Shown in pieces: positions 18,386-27,014 of a stretch of DNA of 64,000 nucleotides (its first letter is position 1; the number at the start of each line of letters is the position of its first letter). The notes below the pieces were generated by a model. That model saw nothing but the letters and a program-made list of their open reading frames with translations. It was not told where the DNA came from and did not search any database. The DNA lies in assembly GCA_012728815.1 (NCBI GenBank), contig JAAYEI010000043.1:1-64000 (forward strand), read 5' to 3'. Made by a program: the position numbers and the translations under genes. The DNA is from Clostridiales bacterium. Lineage in GTDB: Bacteria; Bacillota; Clostridia; Christensenellales; Aristaeellaceae.

Positions 18386-19363
18386 CTAATCGCGCGGGAT
18401 CCTGATCACGCGCTGGTCGCTGTCGGCCCGGTAGGCGTTCTCCAGCAGCTCGGTCAGGGCGATGGCGCGCTTCATGTCAAAGGGGATGGGGGCATCGTTC
18501 TGGATGCCGTCCAGGAAGAAACGCAGGGCGGAGGGCAGCGGGGCGGGCAGCTCGGGGGTGTACCAGCCGCCGCTTTGCTCGGTGCGCATTTTGATGTCAT
18601 CGCCAATGCGCACGATGGCGCCCTTGGTACCCAGCAGCTCAAAGCAGCCCGCGTCATAGGGGGAGATGAAGCCGGTCTCCAGCACCGCGATGGCCTTGCT
18701 GTCAAACTCCACCACGCTCACCGCGTTGTCATCCACGCCATTGGGCGCGATGCTGTTGCTGAACATGGAGGTGATGCGGCTGGGGCGGCCCAGCAGGTAG
18801 GAGGCCATGTACATGGGGTGGCAGCCCAGGTCCATCATGGCGCCGCCGCCCGCGTCCTTGGGCTCGTACCAGTACGCGGGCAGCCAGCCGGCCAGCGCGC
18901 CGTCGTGGGCCATGCGGTAGCGCAGCAGGTGCACCTGGCCCAGCAGGCCCTCATCCATCGCGGACTTGCACAGCTGGGCCAGCGGGCTGGTCAGCTGGGG
19001 GAAGGAGATGCAGAACTTGACCTTGGACTGGGTGACCGCCCACTCAATGGCGCGGCAGTCGGCCAGGGTGGTGGCAAGGGCTTTCTCCGTGAAGATGTGC
19101 CTGCCGGCCTTGGCCGCCTGGATCATCACCTCCCGGTGCATGGTGGTGGGGGTGTCCACCACCACCGCGTCCACATCCTCCCGGCGCAGGGCCAGCTCCA
19201 GGTCCGGCTCAAAGGGGACGCCCAGTTCCTGGGCCCACTGGGCGCCGCGGGCGGGGTCCTCGTCCCACACGCAGGTGATGCGCGCGTCGGGCTGTTCGCT
19301 GATGGCCTTGGCATAGTCCTTGGCGTGCACATGCCACTTGGACAGCATCAGAATATTGACCAT
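18386..19363 (-). CDS. Gfo/Idh/MocA-family oxidoreductase
   Basis: A 325-residue NAD(P)-dependent sugar or inositol dehydrogenase-like protein. The N-terminal Rossmann half begins VNILMLSKWHVHAKDY instead of the usual GxGxxG, so the nucleotide loop is atypical. It is followed by VDAVVVDTPTTMHREVMIQAAKAG, HIFTEKALATTLADC (the EKP-type motif with Ala in place of Pro), and GGGAMMDLGCHPMYMASYLLG carrying the conserved G-x-x-x-D-x-G-x-H block. GGAGGTTT precedes the ATG. Substrate unknown. Monocistronic with its own promoter. Confidence 0.88.
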   Translation of the reverse strand: MVNILMLSKWHVHAKDYAKAISEQPDARITCVWDEDPARGAQWAQELGVPFEPDLELALRREDVDAVVVDTPTTMHREVMIQAAKAGRHIFTEKALATTLADCRAIEWAVTQSKVKFCISFPQLTSPLAQLCKSAMDEGLLGQVHLLRYRMAHDGALAGWLPAYWYEPKDAGGGAMMDLGCHPMYMASYLLGRPSRITSMFSNSIAPNGVDDNAVSVVEFDSKAIAVLETGFISPYDAGCFELLGTKGAIVRIGDDIKMRTEQSGGWYTPELPAPLPSALRFFLDGIQNDAPIPFDMKRAIALTELLENAYRADSDQRVIRIPRD

Positions 19364-19399
19364 GGGAAACCTCCTCTGGGTTTATTCATCCTGGCTCAC

Positions 19400-19428
19400 A
19401 GTGTAGCGCTTCAGCCTGGCCCCCGCAA
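19400..19428 (-). promoter_or_regulatory. Promoter of the Gfo/Idh/MocA gene
   Basis: Minus strand TTGCGG, 17-nt spacer, TACACT, about 37 nt before the start codon; the -35 box lies in the short gap after the zinc-ribbon gene. Confidence 0.5.
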
Positions 19429-19456
19429 GCTTGCCCGGTGGCGGCAAACCCCAGGC

Positions 19457-20110
19457 CTACCGCTTGTTCTTGAGCTTGGCGCTGACCATTTCGGCGGCGC
19501 CGTCATACTCGTGGCGGGGCAGGTGGAGCACCATGAACACAAAGGCATAGGGGCGGTAGAGGGTGATGCGGCCGGCACGGGGGGAGAGGCGGTAGCGCGC
19601 GGCGTCCTGCCAGACCAGGTATTCCTCATGGGCCAGCAGGAAGGGACGGCCCTCGTTGTTGGGCTGGAAGGCGGCCTTGTCATAGCGGATCATCCGGGCG
19701 AGGCATTTGAGGCGGGTGGGCTCAATCCAGGTGCGCTTGAGGACGCCCTTGGGGTCCAGCATGTACTGGACGGTTTCCCTGCCCTGCAGGGCCAGTACCA
19801 GCAGGCCCAGCATGAACAGGCTGATCCCCAGCCCCACGGCGGCGGCCGGGATGCCGGTGGACCGGAAGAAGTGGGTGAAGGCGGCGCTGCCAGTGAGGAT
19901 GAATTCGATGATGAACATGGTGAGCACGGTGAGGGCGACGGCCCCGGCGGACACGCGCAGCAGCAGGCCCAGGCGGTAGGGGTCAGACAGCGCGGGGCGG
20001 CTGTCCTCCCAGACATAGCGGATGGAGGGGTTGCCCAAAGTGCGCCGGCAGCCCTCACAGAAGGGCTGCGGGTTCTGGCGGACGCATTTGGAGCAGAAAT
20101 AGACCAGCAT
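19457..20110 (-). CDS. Zinc-ribbon membrane protein of unknown function
   Basis: The ATG has AAGGAGAT at good spacing; longer in-frame extensions upstream lack any site. The 217-residue product starts with a zinc ribbon (C6, C9, C18, C21: CSKC and CEGC) followed by two membrane helices (about 50-72 and 84-107) and a C-terminal cytoplasmic domain with an immunoglobulin-PH-like mix of strands (TWIEPTRLKCLARMIRYDK, ITLYRPYAFVFMVLHLPRHE). Layout suggests a small membrane-bound regulator or scaffold. No known family was recognised. It has its own divergent promoter. Confidence 0.75.
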   Translation of the reverse strand: MLVYFCSKCVRQNPQPFCEGCRRTLGNPSIRYVWEDSRPALSDPYRLGLLLRVSAGAVALTVLTMFIIEFILTGSAAFTHFFRSTGIPAAAVGLGISLFMLGLLVLALQGRETVQYMLDPKGVLKRTWIEPTRLKCLARMIRYDKAAFQPNNEGRPFLLAHEEYLVWQDAARYRLSPRAGRITLYRPYAFVFMVLHLPRHEYDGAAEMVSAKLKNKR

Positions 20111-20171
20111 GGTATCTCCTTGGGGTGATTGCCCTGGCCAGGGGTGGCAGGCCGGCCGAAACGACAGGCTC

Positions 20172-20200
20172 AGTATACCTTGTTTGGCCGGGCGCCGCAA
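20172..20200 (-). promoter_or_regulatory. Promoter of the zinc-ribbon membrane protein gene
   Basis: Minus strand TTGCGG, 17-nt spacer, TATACT, about 60 nt upstream of the start codon. Confidence 0.6.
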
Positions 20201-20274
20201 TTGAGGGGCCGGGGGGATGGGTGGGCAGGGCAGGGGCTGGTGTGGTAGCATGGGCGGCAAGGGAGGTGCGGGGC

Positions 20275-22056
20275 ATGGGGGTGGCGCGGGTGAGCCTGGT
20301 GAGCGTGGCGTCGCAGTATGTGCATTCGGCGCTGGCGCCCTGGTGCCTGGTGGCGGGGCTCAAGGCCTATGCCAGGGGGGCCTTTGAGGCGGTGGTGCTG
20401 GAGGGCACGGTGAACGAGGCGCCCCGGCGGCTGCTTGAGGAGATTGTGGCCAGCCGGCCGGATGTGCTGGGCTTTTCCTGCTACATCTGGAACGTGGGGT
20501 GGGTCGCGCGGCTGCTGCCGCTGGTGCGCGCGGCGCTGCCCGGGGCCTGGCTGGTGCTGGGCGGGCCGGAGGTGGGCCACCGCGCGGCGGACGCGCTCAA
20601 CCGCATGCCGGAGGCTGACTTTGTGCTGTGCGGGGAGGGTGAATTGCCCTTTGCCCGGCTGGTGGACGCCTGGCAGGGGCTGGCGGGGCTGGAGGAGGTG
20701 CCCGGGCTGGTGGCCCGGGGGCAAATGGGGGCGGGGGTCATCCACCAGCACCATGAGATGCAGCCCTCGCCCTACAGCGCGGACTATTTCCGGGCGCTGG
20801 GCGGGCGCATCGCCTACCTGGAAACCAGCCGGGGCTGCCCCTACGCCTGCGCCTTCTGCCTGTCCGGGCGGGGGGAGCGGCTGCGCCAGGCGCCGCTTGA
20901 AACGCGGGTCTTCCCGGAGGTGCTGGCGCTGGCCCGGTCAGGGGCGCGCACCATCAAGCTGGTGGACCGCACCTTCAACGCCGACCGGGCGCGGGCGCGC
21001 AGGATCATGGCGTTTATGGCGGCAGAACACGGCCGGGGCATCCCCCGGGGGATAACCTTCCATTTTGAGGTGGCGGGGGACCTGCTGGATGAGGAAACGA
21101 TCGCCCTGGTGGCGGCATCGCCGAAGGGCCTGTTCCAGTTTGAGATCGGGCTGCAGTCCATGGACGAGCGCACCCTGCGCCTGTCGCGGCGGCAGACTGA
21201 CCTGGGGCACCTGACCCAACAGGTACGGCGGCTGATCGCCACGGGAAAAGCGCACGTGCACCTGGACCTGATTGCCGGGCTGCCCGGGGAGGGGCTGGAC
21301 CAGTTTATCCGGGGCTTCAATCAGGCCTTTGCCCTGCGCCCCCAGGCGCTGCAGCTGGGCTTTCTGAAGCTGCTGCATGGCAGCGCCATGCGGGAGCAGC
21401 CGGAAACCTATCCCTGCGCGTTTGACCCGGAGCCGCCCTACCAGGTGCGGTCCACGCCCTGCATGGGCGCGGATGACTTCGCGGTGCTGGCGCGGGCGGA
21501 GCGGGCGCTGGACAAGCTGCACAATTCCGGGCGCTTTCAGGGCAGCCTGGCCTGGCTGACCGATGACCAGCTGGGGCCGGGCATCCCGGCCTTCCAACTG
21601 TTTGAGCGCCTGGGCGGCGCCATCCAGCGCCAGGAGGCCCAGGGAGGCAGCCTGTCCCTGGACGGGCTGACGGAGACCGTGCACCAGGCGCTCACCGCCT
21701 GGCTGCCGGGGGAGGCAGCGCTGATCCGGGATATGCTGCTCAGGGACCGCCTGGCCTCCACCCCTACCACGGTGCTGCCGGCCTGCCTGAAGCGGCCGGA
21801 TGCGCGCTACCACGCGGCCAAGCGGGCGCTGGCCAGGCGCCATCCCCGCCCAACGGGCACCCAGCGGGCGATCGGCTTCCTGTACGCCGGGACGGCGGAC
21901 CAGGTGATCTGGTGCGATTACACAGAAAAAGACCCGGTGACGGGCCTGTATGAGGTGTCCACGCTGACGGCGGAGGAGCTGCTCAGCCAAGGGCCGGCTT
22001 CCCCTCCTCCCGGGCCGGCCCGTCCTCGCGGGGCAGGCTGCGCTGGTGGAAGGTGA
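20275..22056 (+). CDS. B12-binding-domain radical SAM protein (DUF4080-like)
   Basis: The ATG after GGGAGGTG is used; the reading frame is open further upstream without a site. 593 residues: an N-terminal cobalamin-binding-type Rossmann domain (ADVLGFSCYIWN-like VLGFSCYIWN, LVLGGPEVGHRA, FVLCGEGELPF), then a radical SAM barrel with the cluster motif CPYACAFC (C188, C192, C195), SRG before it, and FEIGLQSMDERTLRLSRR, and a C-terminal DUF4080-type extension (CLKRPDARY). These enzymes probably modify an unknown substrate by radical chemistry, possibly methylation. The last 74 nt run into the 3' end of the opposite-strand MATE gene, and the final ~20 residues are Pro/Gly-rich and unlike the family. 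Confidence 0.88.
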   Translation: MGVARVSLVSVASQYVHSALAPWCLVAGLKAYARGAFEAVVLEGTVNEAPRRLLEEIVASRPDVLGFSCYIWNVGWVARLLPLVRAALPGAWLVLGGPEVGHRAADALNRMPEADFVLCGEGELPFARLVDAWQGLAGLEEVPGLVARGQMGAGVIHQHHEMQPSPYSADYFRALGGRIAYLETSRGCPYACAFCLSGRGERLRQAPLETRVFPEVLALARSGARTIKLVDRTFNADRARARRIMAFMAAEHGRGIPRGITFHFEVAGDLLDEETIALVAASPKGLFQFEIGLQSMDERTLRLSRRQTDLGHLTQQVRRLIATGKAHVHLDLIAGLPGEGLDQFIRGFNQAFALRPQALQLGFLKLLHGSAMREQPETYPCAFDPEPPYQVRSTPCMGADDFAVLARAERALDKLHNSGRFQGSLAWLTDDQLGPGIPAFQLFERLGGAIQRQEAQGGSLSLDGLTETVHQALTAWLPGEAALIRDMLLRDRLASTPTTVLPACLKRPDARYHAAKRALARRHPRPTGTQRAIGFLYAGTADQVIWCDYTEKDPVTGLYEVSTLTAEELLSQGPASPPPGPARPRGAGCAGGR

Positions 22057-23371
22057 ACCAGATGAACATCATCGACCCGCGCAGCGCGGCGGACAGGGAG
22101 ATGCCCAGCCAGATGCCGTTGAGGCCCATGTGCTGGGACAGCGTCCAGCACAGGAAGGGCCGGATCAAATGGGAGGAGATGCTGGACACGCTGGGTGGCA
22201 GCGTCTTGCCCATGCCCCGGAAGGTGCCCCCGCAGACGCCCTCCAGCGCCATGAAGGGCTGGCTGAAGGCCAGGATGAGCAGGTAGTCCCGCCCCATGTC
22301 CACCAGGTGGGCGGGCTCATGAATAAACAGGGAGAAGAGCCCGCGCCCGGCCAGGGCCAGCAGCAGCATCACCAGCACCTCCCAGCCCATCAGCGCGCCC
22401 AGGGAGATGCGGTAGCCCCGGCGGATGCGTGCCCATTTGCGCGCGCCGAAGTTCTGCCCCACAAAGGCGGAAACAGCGGTGGCAAAGCCCCCGCCAATCA
22501 GCCAGGAGAGGGATTCCAACTGCGTGCCCACCCGCTGGGCGGCCACCGCGTCCGGGCCGTAGTTGGAGGCCACCATGCCGGTGACCACCATGGCCAGCAT
22601 GGTGAAGGCGCCGCTCTCCAGGGACACCGGCAGGCTCCAGCGGGCAATCTGCCCGGCCTTGTCCAGCGCCAGGCGGCCCAGCACCCGGAAGCTGTCAAAG
22701 GGGCGCTTGCGGTGCCGCTTGGCCATGAGCACCAGCAAACAGCAGACGATGCCCTGGGCGATGACGGTGGCGATGGCGGCGCCCCGCACGCCCCACCCCA
22801 GGCCCAGGATCATCAGGGGGTCCAGCGCCATGTTGACGATGAGCCCGGCGGCGTTGGCCACAAAGGCCAGGCGCGAGTCGCCCGCGCCGTTGAAGCCGCC
22901 GGTGATGGCGGCGGACAGGTAGGTGAGCGGCACGCCCAGGCCCACGATGCGCAGGTAGGCGCTGGCGGCTTCGTGCACCGGGCCTTCCTCCACCTGCAGC
23001 AGGGACACCAGGGAGCCGGGCAGGCTGATGAGCACCAGGGCGTAGAGGGCGCCCAGGATGAGGGCGATGCGCGCGGCGTTCTGGGCAAAGCCCAGCGCGG
23101 CCTCCCTGTCGCCCGCGCCCAGGTTCTGCGCCACGCCGATTTCCGCCCCCACGCGGCCTACCAGCAGCAGCGCCATGCCCAGCCACAGGAACATGCCGGC
23201 CAGGCCGCTGGCCGCCACCGCGGTGACGGCATCCTGCATGCGCCCCAGCCAGAACATGTCCGTGAGGTTATAGGTCATCTGCAGCAGCTGCGTGCCCATG
23301 ATGGGCAGCGCCACCATCAGGATCTTGTGAAGGATGCCGCCCCGGGTGAGGTCGGTGCTGTGCTGTTTCAT
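21983..23371 (-). CDS. MATE-family multidrug/cation efflux transporter
   Basis: A 462-residue, twelve-helix MATE transporter that exports drugs or metabolites using a Na+ or H+ gradient. It has the N-terminal PIMGTQLLQMTYNLTDMFWLG segment, the paired repeat in the second half (SLPVSLESGAFTMLAMVVTG), and SRLAFVANAAGLIVNMALDPL in the connecting region, all typical of the NorM/DinF group. The C-terminal cytoplasmic tail is charged and overlaps, tail to tail, the end of the radical SAM gene. It has its own promoter with a consensus TTGACA. Confidence 0.95.
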   Translation of the reverse strand: MKQHSTDLTRGGILHKILMVALPIMGTQLLQMTYNLTDMFWLGRMQDAVTAVAASGLAGMFLWLGMALLLVGRVGAEIGVAQNLGAGDREAALGFAQNAARIALILGALYALVLISLPGSLVSLLQVEEGPVHEAASAYLRIVGLGVPLTYLSAAITGGFNGAGDSRLAFVANAAGLIVNMALDPLMILGLGWGVRGAAIATVIAQGIVCCLLVLMAKRHRKRPFDSFRVLGRLALDKAGQIARWSLPVSLESGAFTMLAMVVTGMVASNYGPDAVAAQRVGTQLESLSWLIGGGFATAVSAFVGQNFGARKWARIRRGYRISLGALMGWEVLVMLLLALAGRGLFSLFIHEPAHLVDMGRDYLLILAFSQPFMALEGVCGGTFRGMGKTLPPSVSSISSHLIRPFLCWTLSQHMGLNGIWLGISLSAALRGSMMFIWFTFHQRSLPREDGPAREEGKPALG

Positions 23372-23403
23372 CGGTGCCTGAACGCTCCTGCCGTGCTTGT
23401 GCC

Positions 23404-23432
23404 AGTATGCTGGGGCAGGCGGGGGATGTCAA
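23404..23432 (-). promoter_or_regulatory. MATE transporter promoter
   Basis: Minus strand TTGACA, 17-nt spacer, CATACT, about 33 nt before the start codon. Confidence 0.65.
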
Positions 23433-23514
23433 CTGCCAGCGCGGCACCCCTTCACGCGCGGGGCTAAGCTTGCGCCTGCTGCCGCCGCGTCATGCCTTGG
23501 GGCCGGGCGGCCAC

Positions 23515-23552
23515 AAAAAGGCAGGCGCCTGGAAACCGCGTTTCCAGGCGCC
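23515..23552 (-). terminator. Rho-independent terminator of the FN3-protein gene
   Basis: A 12-bp stem (GGCGCCTGGAAA/TTTCCAGGCGCC, loop 5 nt) followed on the minus strand by TGCCTTTTTG. It lies about 95 nt downstream of the FN3 gene's stop. Confidence 0.75.
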
Positions 23553-23648
23553 GGGGGCGTGGGGCAAGCTTGATTGTTCGCGGGGGGGGGATCGACGCGG
23601 GCGCGCTGAACAAGCCGTGCCCAGGGGCAGGGGCAGGCGGTGTCCGGC

Positions 23649-24413
23649 CTACTCCACCACCAGGTTGAGCTTGCCGCCCAGCCAGCCGTTCAGGTAGACC
23701 TCCATCAGGTAGCGGCCGCTGTCCATGCTGCCGTTTTGCCCGATGTAGGAGGTAATGAGCGGGGTGACGTGGTAGGCGTACTGCACGCTGGTCCAGCTGC
23801 CGGGGATGCTGAAGACGCCGCTCAACAGGTACCTGTCCTGTGAGGCGGGCGGGTAGAGCACCACCAGGTAGTGCAGCTCCTTGTCATACTTGGCGCTGGC
23901 CATGGTGAAGCGGGAGAGGGCGAAGAACTCGCGCAGCACCCCGGCCCCAGCCAATGTGGAGGCGGATACCCGGTCCAGCTTGGTGCGGGAGCTGTCCTCA
24001 AAGAAGTCGGCCTGGGTGCTGGCGTTGGTGTAGAAGAACTCAAAGGACTGGTACTTGTAGTTGTACTCGCGCGTGGTGCTCGGCCTGGGCATCTTGGCGT
24101 AGACCGGGGCGGATTCCACCCCGTCGGCCACCACGATGATCTCATAGGTGGTGTCCGGCGCCAGGCTGAGGATGGTGCTGGTGTCATACACCGTGTCAAA
24201 GTAGTGGAAGGAGCCGTTGACGGGCTTGTAGTACACCTCGTATACGCTGGCCTCACCGGTCCAGGACACCTGGGCCTGGGTGGCGCTGATGGGGTTGGCC
24301 CTGAGCTTGTCAATGGCGGCGGGCGTCTGGGACTGGGCACCCTGTGCCAGCGGGGCGCTGAGCAGCAGGGCCAGCACGGCCAGCAGTGCGAGCATGGAAC
24401 GGAAACTTGGCAT
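23649..24413 (-). CDS. Secreted fibronectin type III domain protein
   Basis: A signal peptide (residues 1-26, ending APLAQG-A) precedes a fibronectin type III domain (about 32-110) with the pattern ATQAQVSWTG, YEVYYKPVNG, LAPDTTYEIIVVADG. The remaining ~140 residues (rich in Tyr, Phe and Ser) form an unrecognised beta-rich domain ending in MEVYLNGWLGGKLNLVVE. The GGGAGG site touches an ATG 6 nt upstream and is 6 nt from the ATG used, so the inner ATG is preferred. Likely an exported surface-associated or carbohydrate-interacting protein; function unknown. Confidence 0.75.
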   Translation of the reverse strand: MPSFRSMLALLAVLALLLSAPLAQGAQSQTPAAIDKLRANPISATQAQVSWTGEASVYEVYYKPVNGSFHYFDTVYDTSTILSLAPDTTYEIIVVADGVESAPVYAKMPRPSTTREYNYKYQSFEFFYTNASTQADFFEDSSRTKLDRVSASTLAGAGVLREFFALSRFTMASAKYDKELHYLVVLYPPASQDRYLLSGVFSIPGSWTSVQYAYHVTPLITSYIGQNGSMDSGRYLMEVYLNGWLGGKLNLVVE

Positions 24414-24563
24414 GATCATCCTCCCGTGTTCGTTCGTCCGCCTGATGGGGCGGCATGTTCGGGAAATGATACCCGCCTGGGGGTCGTTTAGCGCTCCGGT
24501 TTATCCATTTTTTGTAAAATTTGTGATATTTTTTCACTTGGCCGGGATAATCCGCCAAAGAGT

Positions 24564-24592
24564 AAGGGGCTGTCTTGTCTTGACAGCCCCTT
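24564..24592 (-). terminator. Hairpin closing the thyA-folA-isomerase operon
   Basis: An 11-bp perfect stem (AAGGGGCTGTC with GACAGCCCCTT, 7-nt loop) 18 nt past the isomerase stop, followed on the minus strand by the short pyrimidine run ACTCTTT. Confidence 0.65.
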
Positions 24593-24609
24593 GCCCGCTG
24601 AGGAAGGGG

Positions 24610-25509
24610 TCAGGCTTCCTCCGCCCAGCGCCTGGCGTTGGCGATGCTGATCGCGCTGGCCTGGCGGGCTTCCTCCATGCCCTCAAACTCGATGGCGACA
24701 TCGCCCTTGTAGCCGGCCTGCTTGAGCGCCCGGATGGTGCCGGGGATGTCCAGGTCGCCCTGGCCCAGGATGGCGCCGCGCAGCCAGCGGCCGCCGCGGG
24801 TCAAAAAGCCGTTGTCGTCGGGGTATTGGGGCGCCGTGCCGCCAGGGTTGCCGGGGCGCACATAGAAATCCTTCAGGTGCACCATGTCCGCGCGGGGCGC
24901 CAGCAGGCGCGTGAAGGCCAGCGGGTCCTCATCCACGCAGGCAATGTTGCCGGTGTCCAGCAGCAGGCCGTAGTTGTCCGCCCCCACGCCGTCCAGCACC
25001 CGCTGCACCCGGTCTGACCCGTTGACGAAGAGCCCGTGGTTCTCCAGCAGCGTCTTGACCCCGCGGGTTTTGGCGTAGGCGCTGACCCGGGCGGTGGCCT
25101 CCACCATCCGGGGCAGCAGGCGCTCAAACAGGGCCGTGGTGCTCTTAAGGGGCCCGCCCAGCCAGCCGATGTCGTGGCGCATGCGGGTGAGGCCCAGCTC
25201 CGCGGCGATGTCCACCTGATGGCAGAGGCGCTGGACCTCGGCCTCCTGCGCGGCGCCCTCCTGGGTCAAATTGCCGCCCACGGAGTAGTTGCACAGGCGG
25301 ATGCCCGCGTCTTTGGCGGCCTGTCGGGCCGCCTTGATGGCCGGCAGGTTGATCTGGCCGGTGTCCTTGTCGTCAAAGCGGAAGGCAAAGGGCACCAGCT
25401 CAAACACCTCCGCCCCGTTGCGGGCGGCCCAGTCGATGGCGCCCTCCAGGGTGAAGGCGCCCTGCTGGATGAGGCCGTTGACGGAATAGGAACTAAGCCC
25501 GATGCGCAT
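24610..25509 (-). CDS. Sugar phosphate isomerase/epimerase (xylose isomerase-like TIM barrel)
   Basis: A 299-residue AP_endonuc_2/xylose-isomerase-like barrel: IGLSSYSVNGLIQQG at the start, AARNGAEVFELVPFAF, KTLLENHGLFVNG (metal-binding Glu), LLLDTGNIACVDED (Asp), and VAIEFEGMEEARQ at the end. Proteins of this group isomerise or epimerise sugars and inositols, often partnering Gfo/Idh/MocA dehydrogenases such as the one at 18.4 kb, but they are not adjacent here. AAGGAGGTG precedes the start. It lies 36 nt after folA and is probably co-transcribed with thyA-folA. Confidence 0.88.
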   Translation of the reverse strand: MRIGLSSYSVNGLIQQGAFTLEGAIDWAARNGAEVFELVPFAFRFDDKDTGQINLPAIKAARQAAKDAGIRLCNYSVGGNLTQEGAAQEAEVQRLCHQVDIAAELGLTRMRHDIGWLGGPLKSTTALFERLLPRMVEATARVSAYAKTRGVKTLLENHGLFVNGSDRVQRVLDGVGADNYGLLLDTGNIACVDEDPLAFTRLLAPRADMVHLKDFYVRPGNPGGTAPQYPDDNGFLTRGGRWLRGAILGQGDLDIPGTIRALKQAGYKGDVAIEFEGMEEARQASAISIANARRWAEEA

Positions 25510-25545
25510 GGGGCACCTCCTTGGTTGATGGGTTGGCGGGGCCTG

Positions 25546-26067
25546 TCAGCCGGCCGGTTCCTCCACCAGCGGGCGCACCTTGCGGTTGGTGTAGGCGCAA
25601 AAGCGGAAGCGCAGGCCGTTTTCCTCCTGGGTGGGGGCGCAGATGGTCATCTCCCAGCCGGGGGTGTGGTCCAGGTCCGGGAAGAAGGTGTCCGCGGGGT
25701 GCTCGGTGTCCACCTTGGTGACCAGCGCCGTGTCGCAGCAGGGCAACAGCTGCTCAAACAGCTGCTGTCCGCCCAGCAGCATCACCTCATCGCCCGGGCG
25801 GTTGCCCACCAGCGCGGCCAGCTCGGGGATGGAGTGCACCACCTCGGCGCCTTCCACCGCGTAGCCTGGCTGGCGGGTGAGCACGATGTTGCGCCGGTAG
25901 GGCAGCGGCCGGCCCCCTGGCAGGGATTCCAGCGTCGCGCGGCCCATCACCAGGATCTTGTCCCGGGTCTGCTGCTTGAAGTATTTCAAATCCTTGGGCA
26001 GGTTAAACTGCAGCCCGCCGTCCAGGCCCATGCCCAGCTTGCGGTCCACGATCACGATGGCTTTCAT
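25546..26067 (-). CDS. folA: Dihydrofolate reductase
   Basis: Reduces dihydrofolate to tetrahydrofolate with NADPH, regenerating the folate oxidised by thymidylate synthase. The 173-residue protein begins MKAIVIVDRKLGMGLDGGL, with an acidic active-site residue in the next helix (LPKDLKYFKQQT), the GR loop MGRATLESLPGGRPL, NIVLTRQ and the MLLGGQQLFEQLL nucleotide motif. AAGGAGG precedes the chosen ATG; an in-frame extension upstream enters the intergenic region and lacks a site. 43 nt downstream of thyA, the classic thyA-folA order. Confidence 0.95.
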   Translation of the reverse strand: MKAIVIVDRKLGMGLDGGLQFNLPKDLKYFKQQTRDKILVMGRATLESLPGGRPLPYRRNIVLTRQPGYAVEGAEVVHSIPELAALVGNRPGDEVMLLGGQQLFEQLLPCCDTALVTKVDTEHPADTFFPDLDHTPGWEMTICAPTQEENGLRFRFCAYTNRKVRPLVEEPAG

Positions 26068-26110
26068 GGGCGGCCTCCTTTGCCTGTTGGCTGTCAAATG
26101 GGTGGGTGGC

Positions 26111-26941
26111 TCAGACCGCCACCTCAAAGGGCTGGTCCAGCCGGGGGGCCTGGTAGCCCGCCAGGCGGATGTCCTCCACACGGAAGGCGTAAAAATCGGT
26201 GATGTCCGGGGTGATGTGCAGCGCGGGCGCCGGCTGCGGATCATTTTGCAGGATGCGCTCCACAATGGGCACATGGCGGTCATAGATGTGGGCGTCGGCG
26301 ATCACGTGGATCAGCTCCCCGGCCACCAGGCCGCTCACCTGGGCCAGCAGGTGCACCAGCACGCTGTACTGCACCACGTTCCAGTTGTTGGCGGCCAGCA
26401 TGTCCTGGGAGCGCTGGTTGAGGATGGCGTTGAGGCGCTGGCCCGTCACGTTGAAGGTGACCGACCAGGCGCAGGGGTACAGCCCCATCTGGTGCAGGTC
26501 CTGGTGGTTGTAGAGGCTGGTGAGGATGCGCCGGGAGGCGGGGTTGTGCTTCAGGTCATGCAGCACGCGGTCCACCTGGTCAAACTGGCCCTCGGGGTAG
26601 CTGTGCTTCACGCCCAGCTGGTACCCGTAGGCCTTGCCGATGCTACCCGTCTCGTCCGCCCAGGCGTCCCAGACATGGCTGCCCAGGTCCTTGACGTTGC
26701 TGGATTTCTTCTGCCAGATCCACAGCAGCTCGTCCACCGCGTTGTTCAGCGGCGTGCGGCGCAGGGTGAGGATGGGAAACTCCCGGGACAGGTCATACCG
26801 GTTGACCAGGCCAAAGGCCTTCACGGTGTGGGCGGGAACGCCGTCCGCCCAGCGTGGGCGCACCTGCTGCCCGGTGTCCCACAGGCCCTGGTCCAGAATC
26901 TGCCGGCAGTTGTTGATGAAGACGGTGTCAGCGTAGGCCAT
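26111..26941 (-). CDS. thyA: Thymidylate synthase
   Basis: Makes dTMP from dUMP with methylene-tetrahydrofolate. The 276-residue protein carries the nucleophile C157 in LYPCAWSVTFNV, RRILTSLYN with the phosphate-binding arginines, LNQRSQDMLAANNWNVVQY (normally LYQRSxDxxLGxPFNI), and IADAHIYDRHVP. The Q-R-S-Q-D-M-L-A-A-N-N-W segment differs from the E. coli form but matches the longer Firmicute/phage-type variants I recall. AAAGGAG precedes the ATG. First gene of the thyA-folA-isomerase operon. Confidence 0.95.
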   Translation of the reverse strand: MAYADTVFINNCRQILDQGLWDTGQQVRPRWADGVPAHTVKAFGLVNRYDLSREFPILTLRRTPLNNAVDELLWIWQKKSSNVKDLGSHVWDAWADETGSIGKAYGYQLGVKHSYPEGQFDQVDRVLHDLKHNPASRRILTSLYNHQDLHQMGLYPCAWSVTFNVTGQRLNAILNQRSQDMLAANNWNVVQYSVLVHLLAQVSGLVAGELIHVIADAHIYDRHVPIVERILQNDPQPAPALHITPDITDFYAFRVEDIRLAGYQAPRLDQPFEVAV

Positions 26942-27014
26942 GCGCGCTCCTTTGCGGGATTTGATCTGCCGCCTATCTTGCCACAGCCCGCGCCGGGTGA
27001 CAAGCGCGCGGCGC

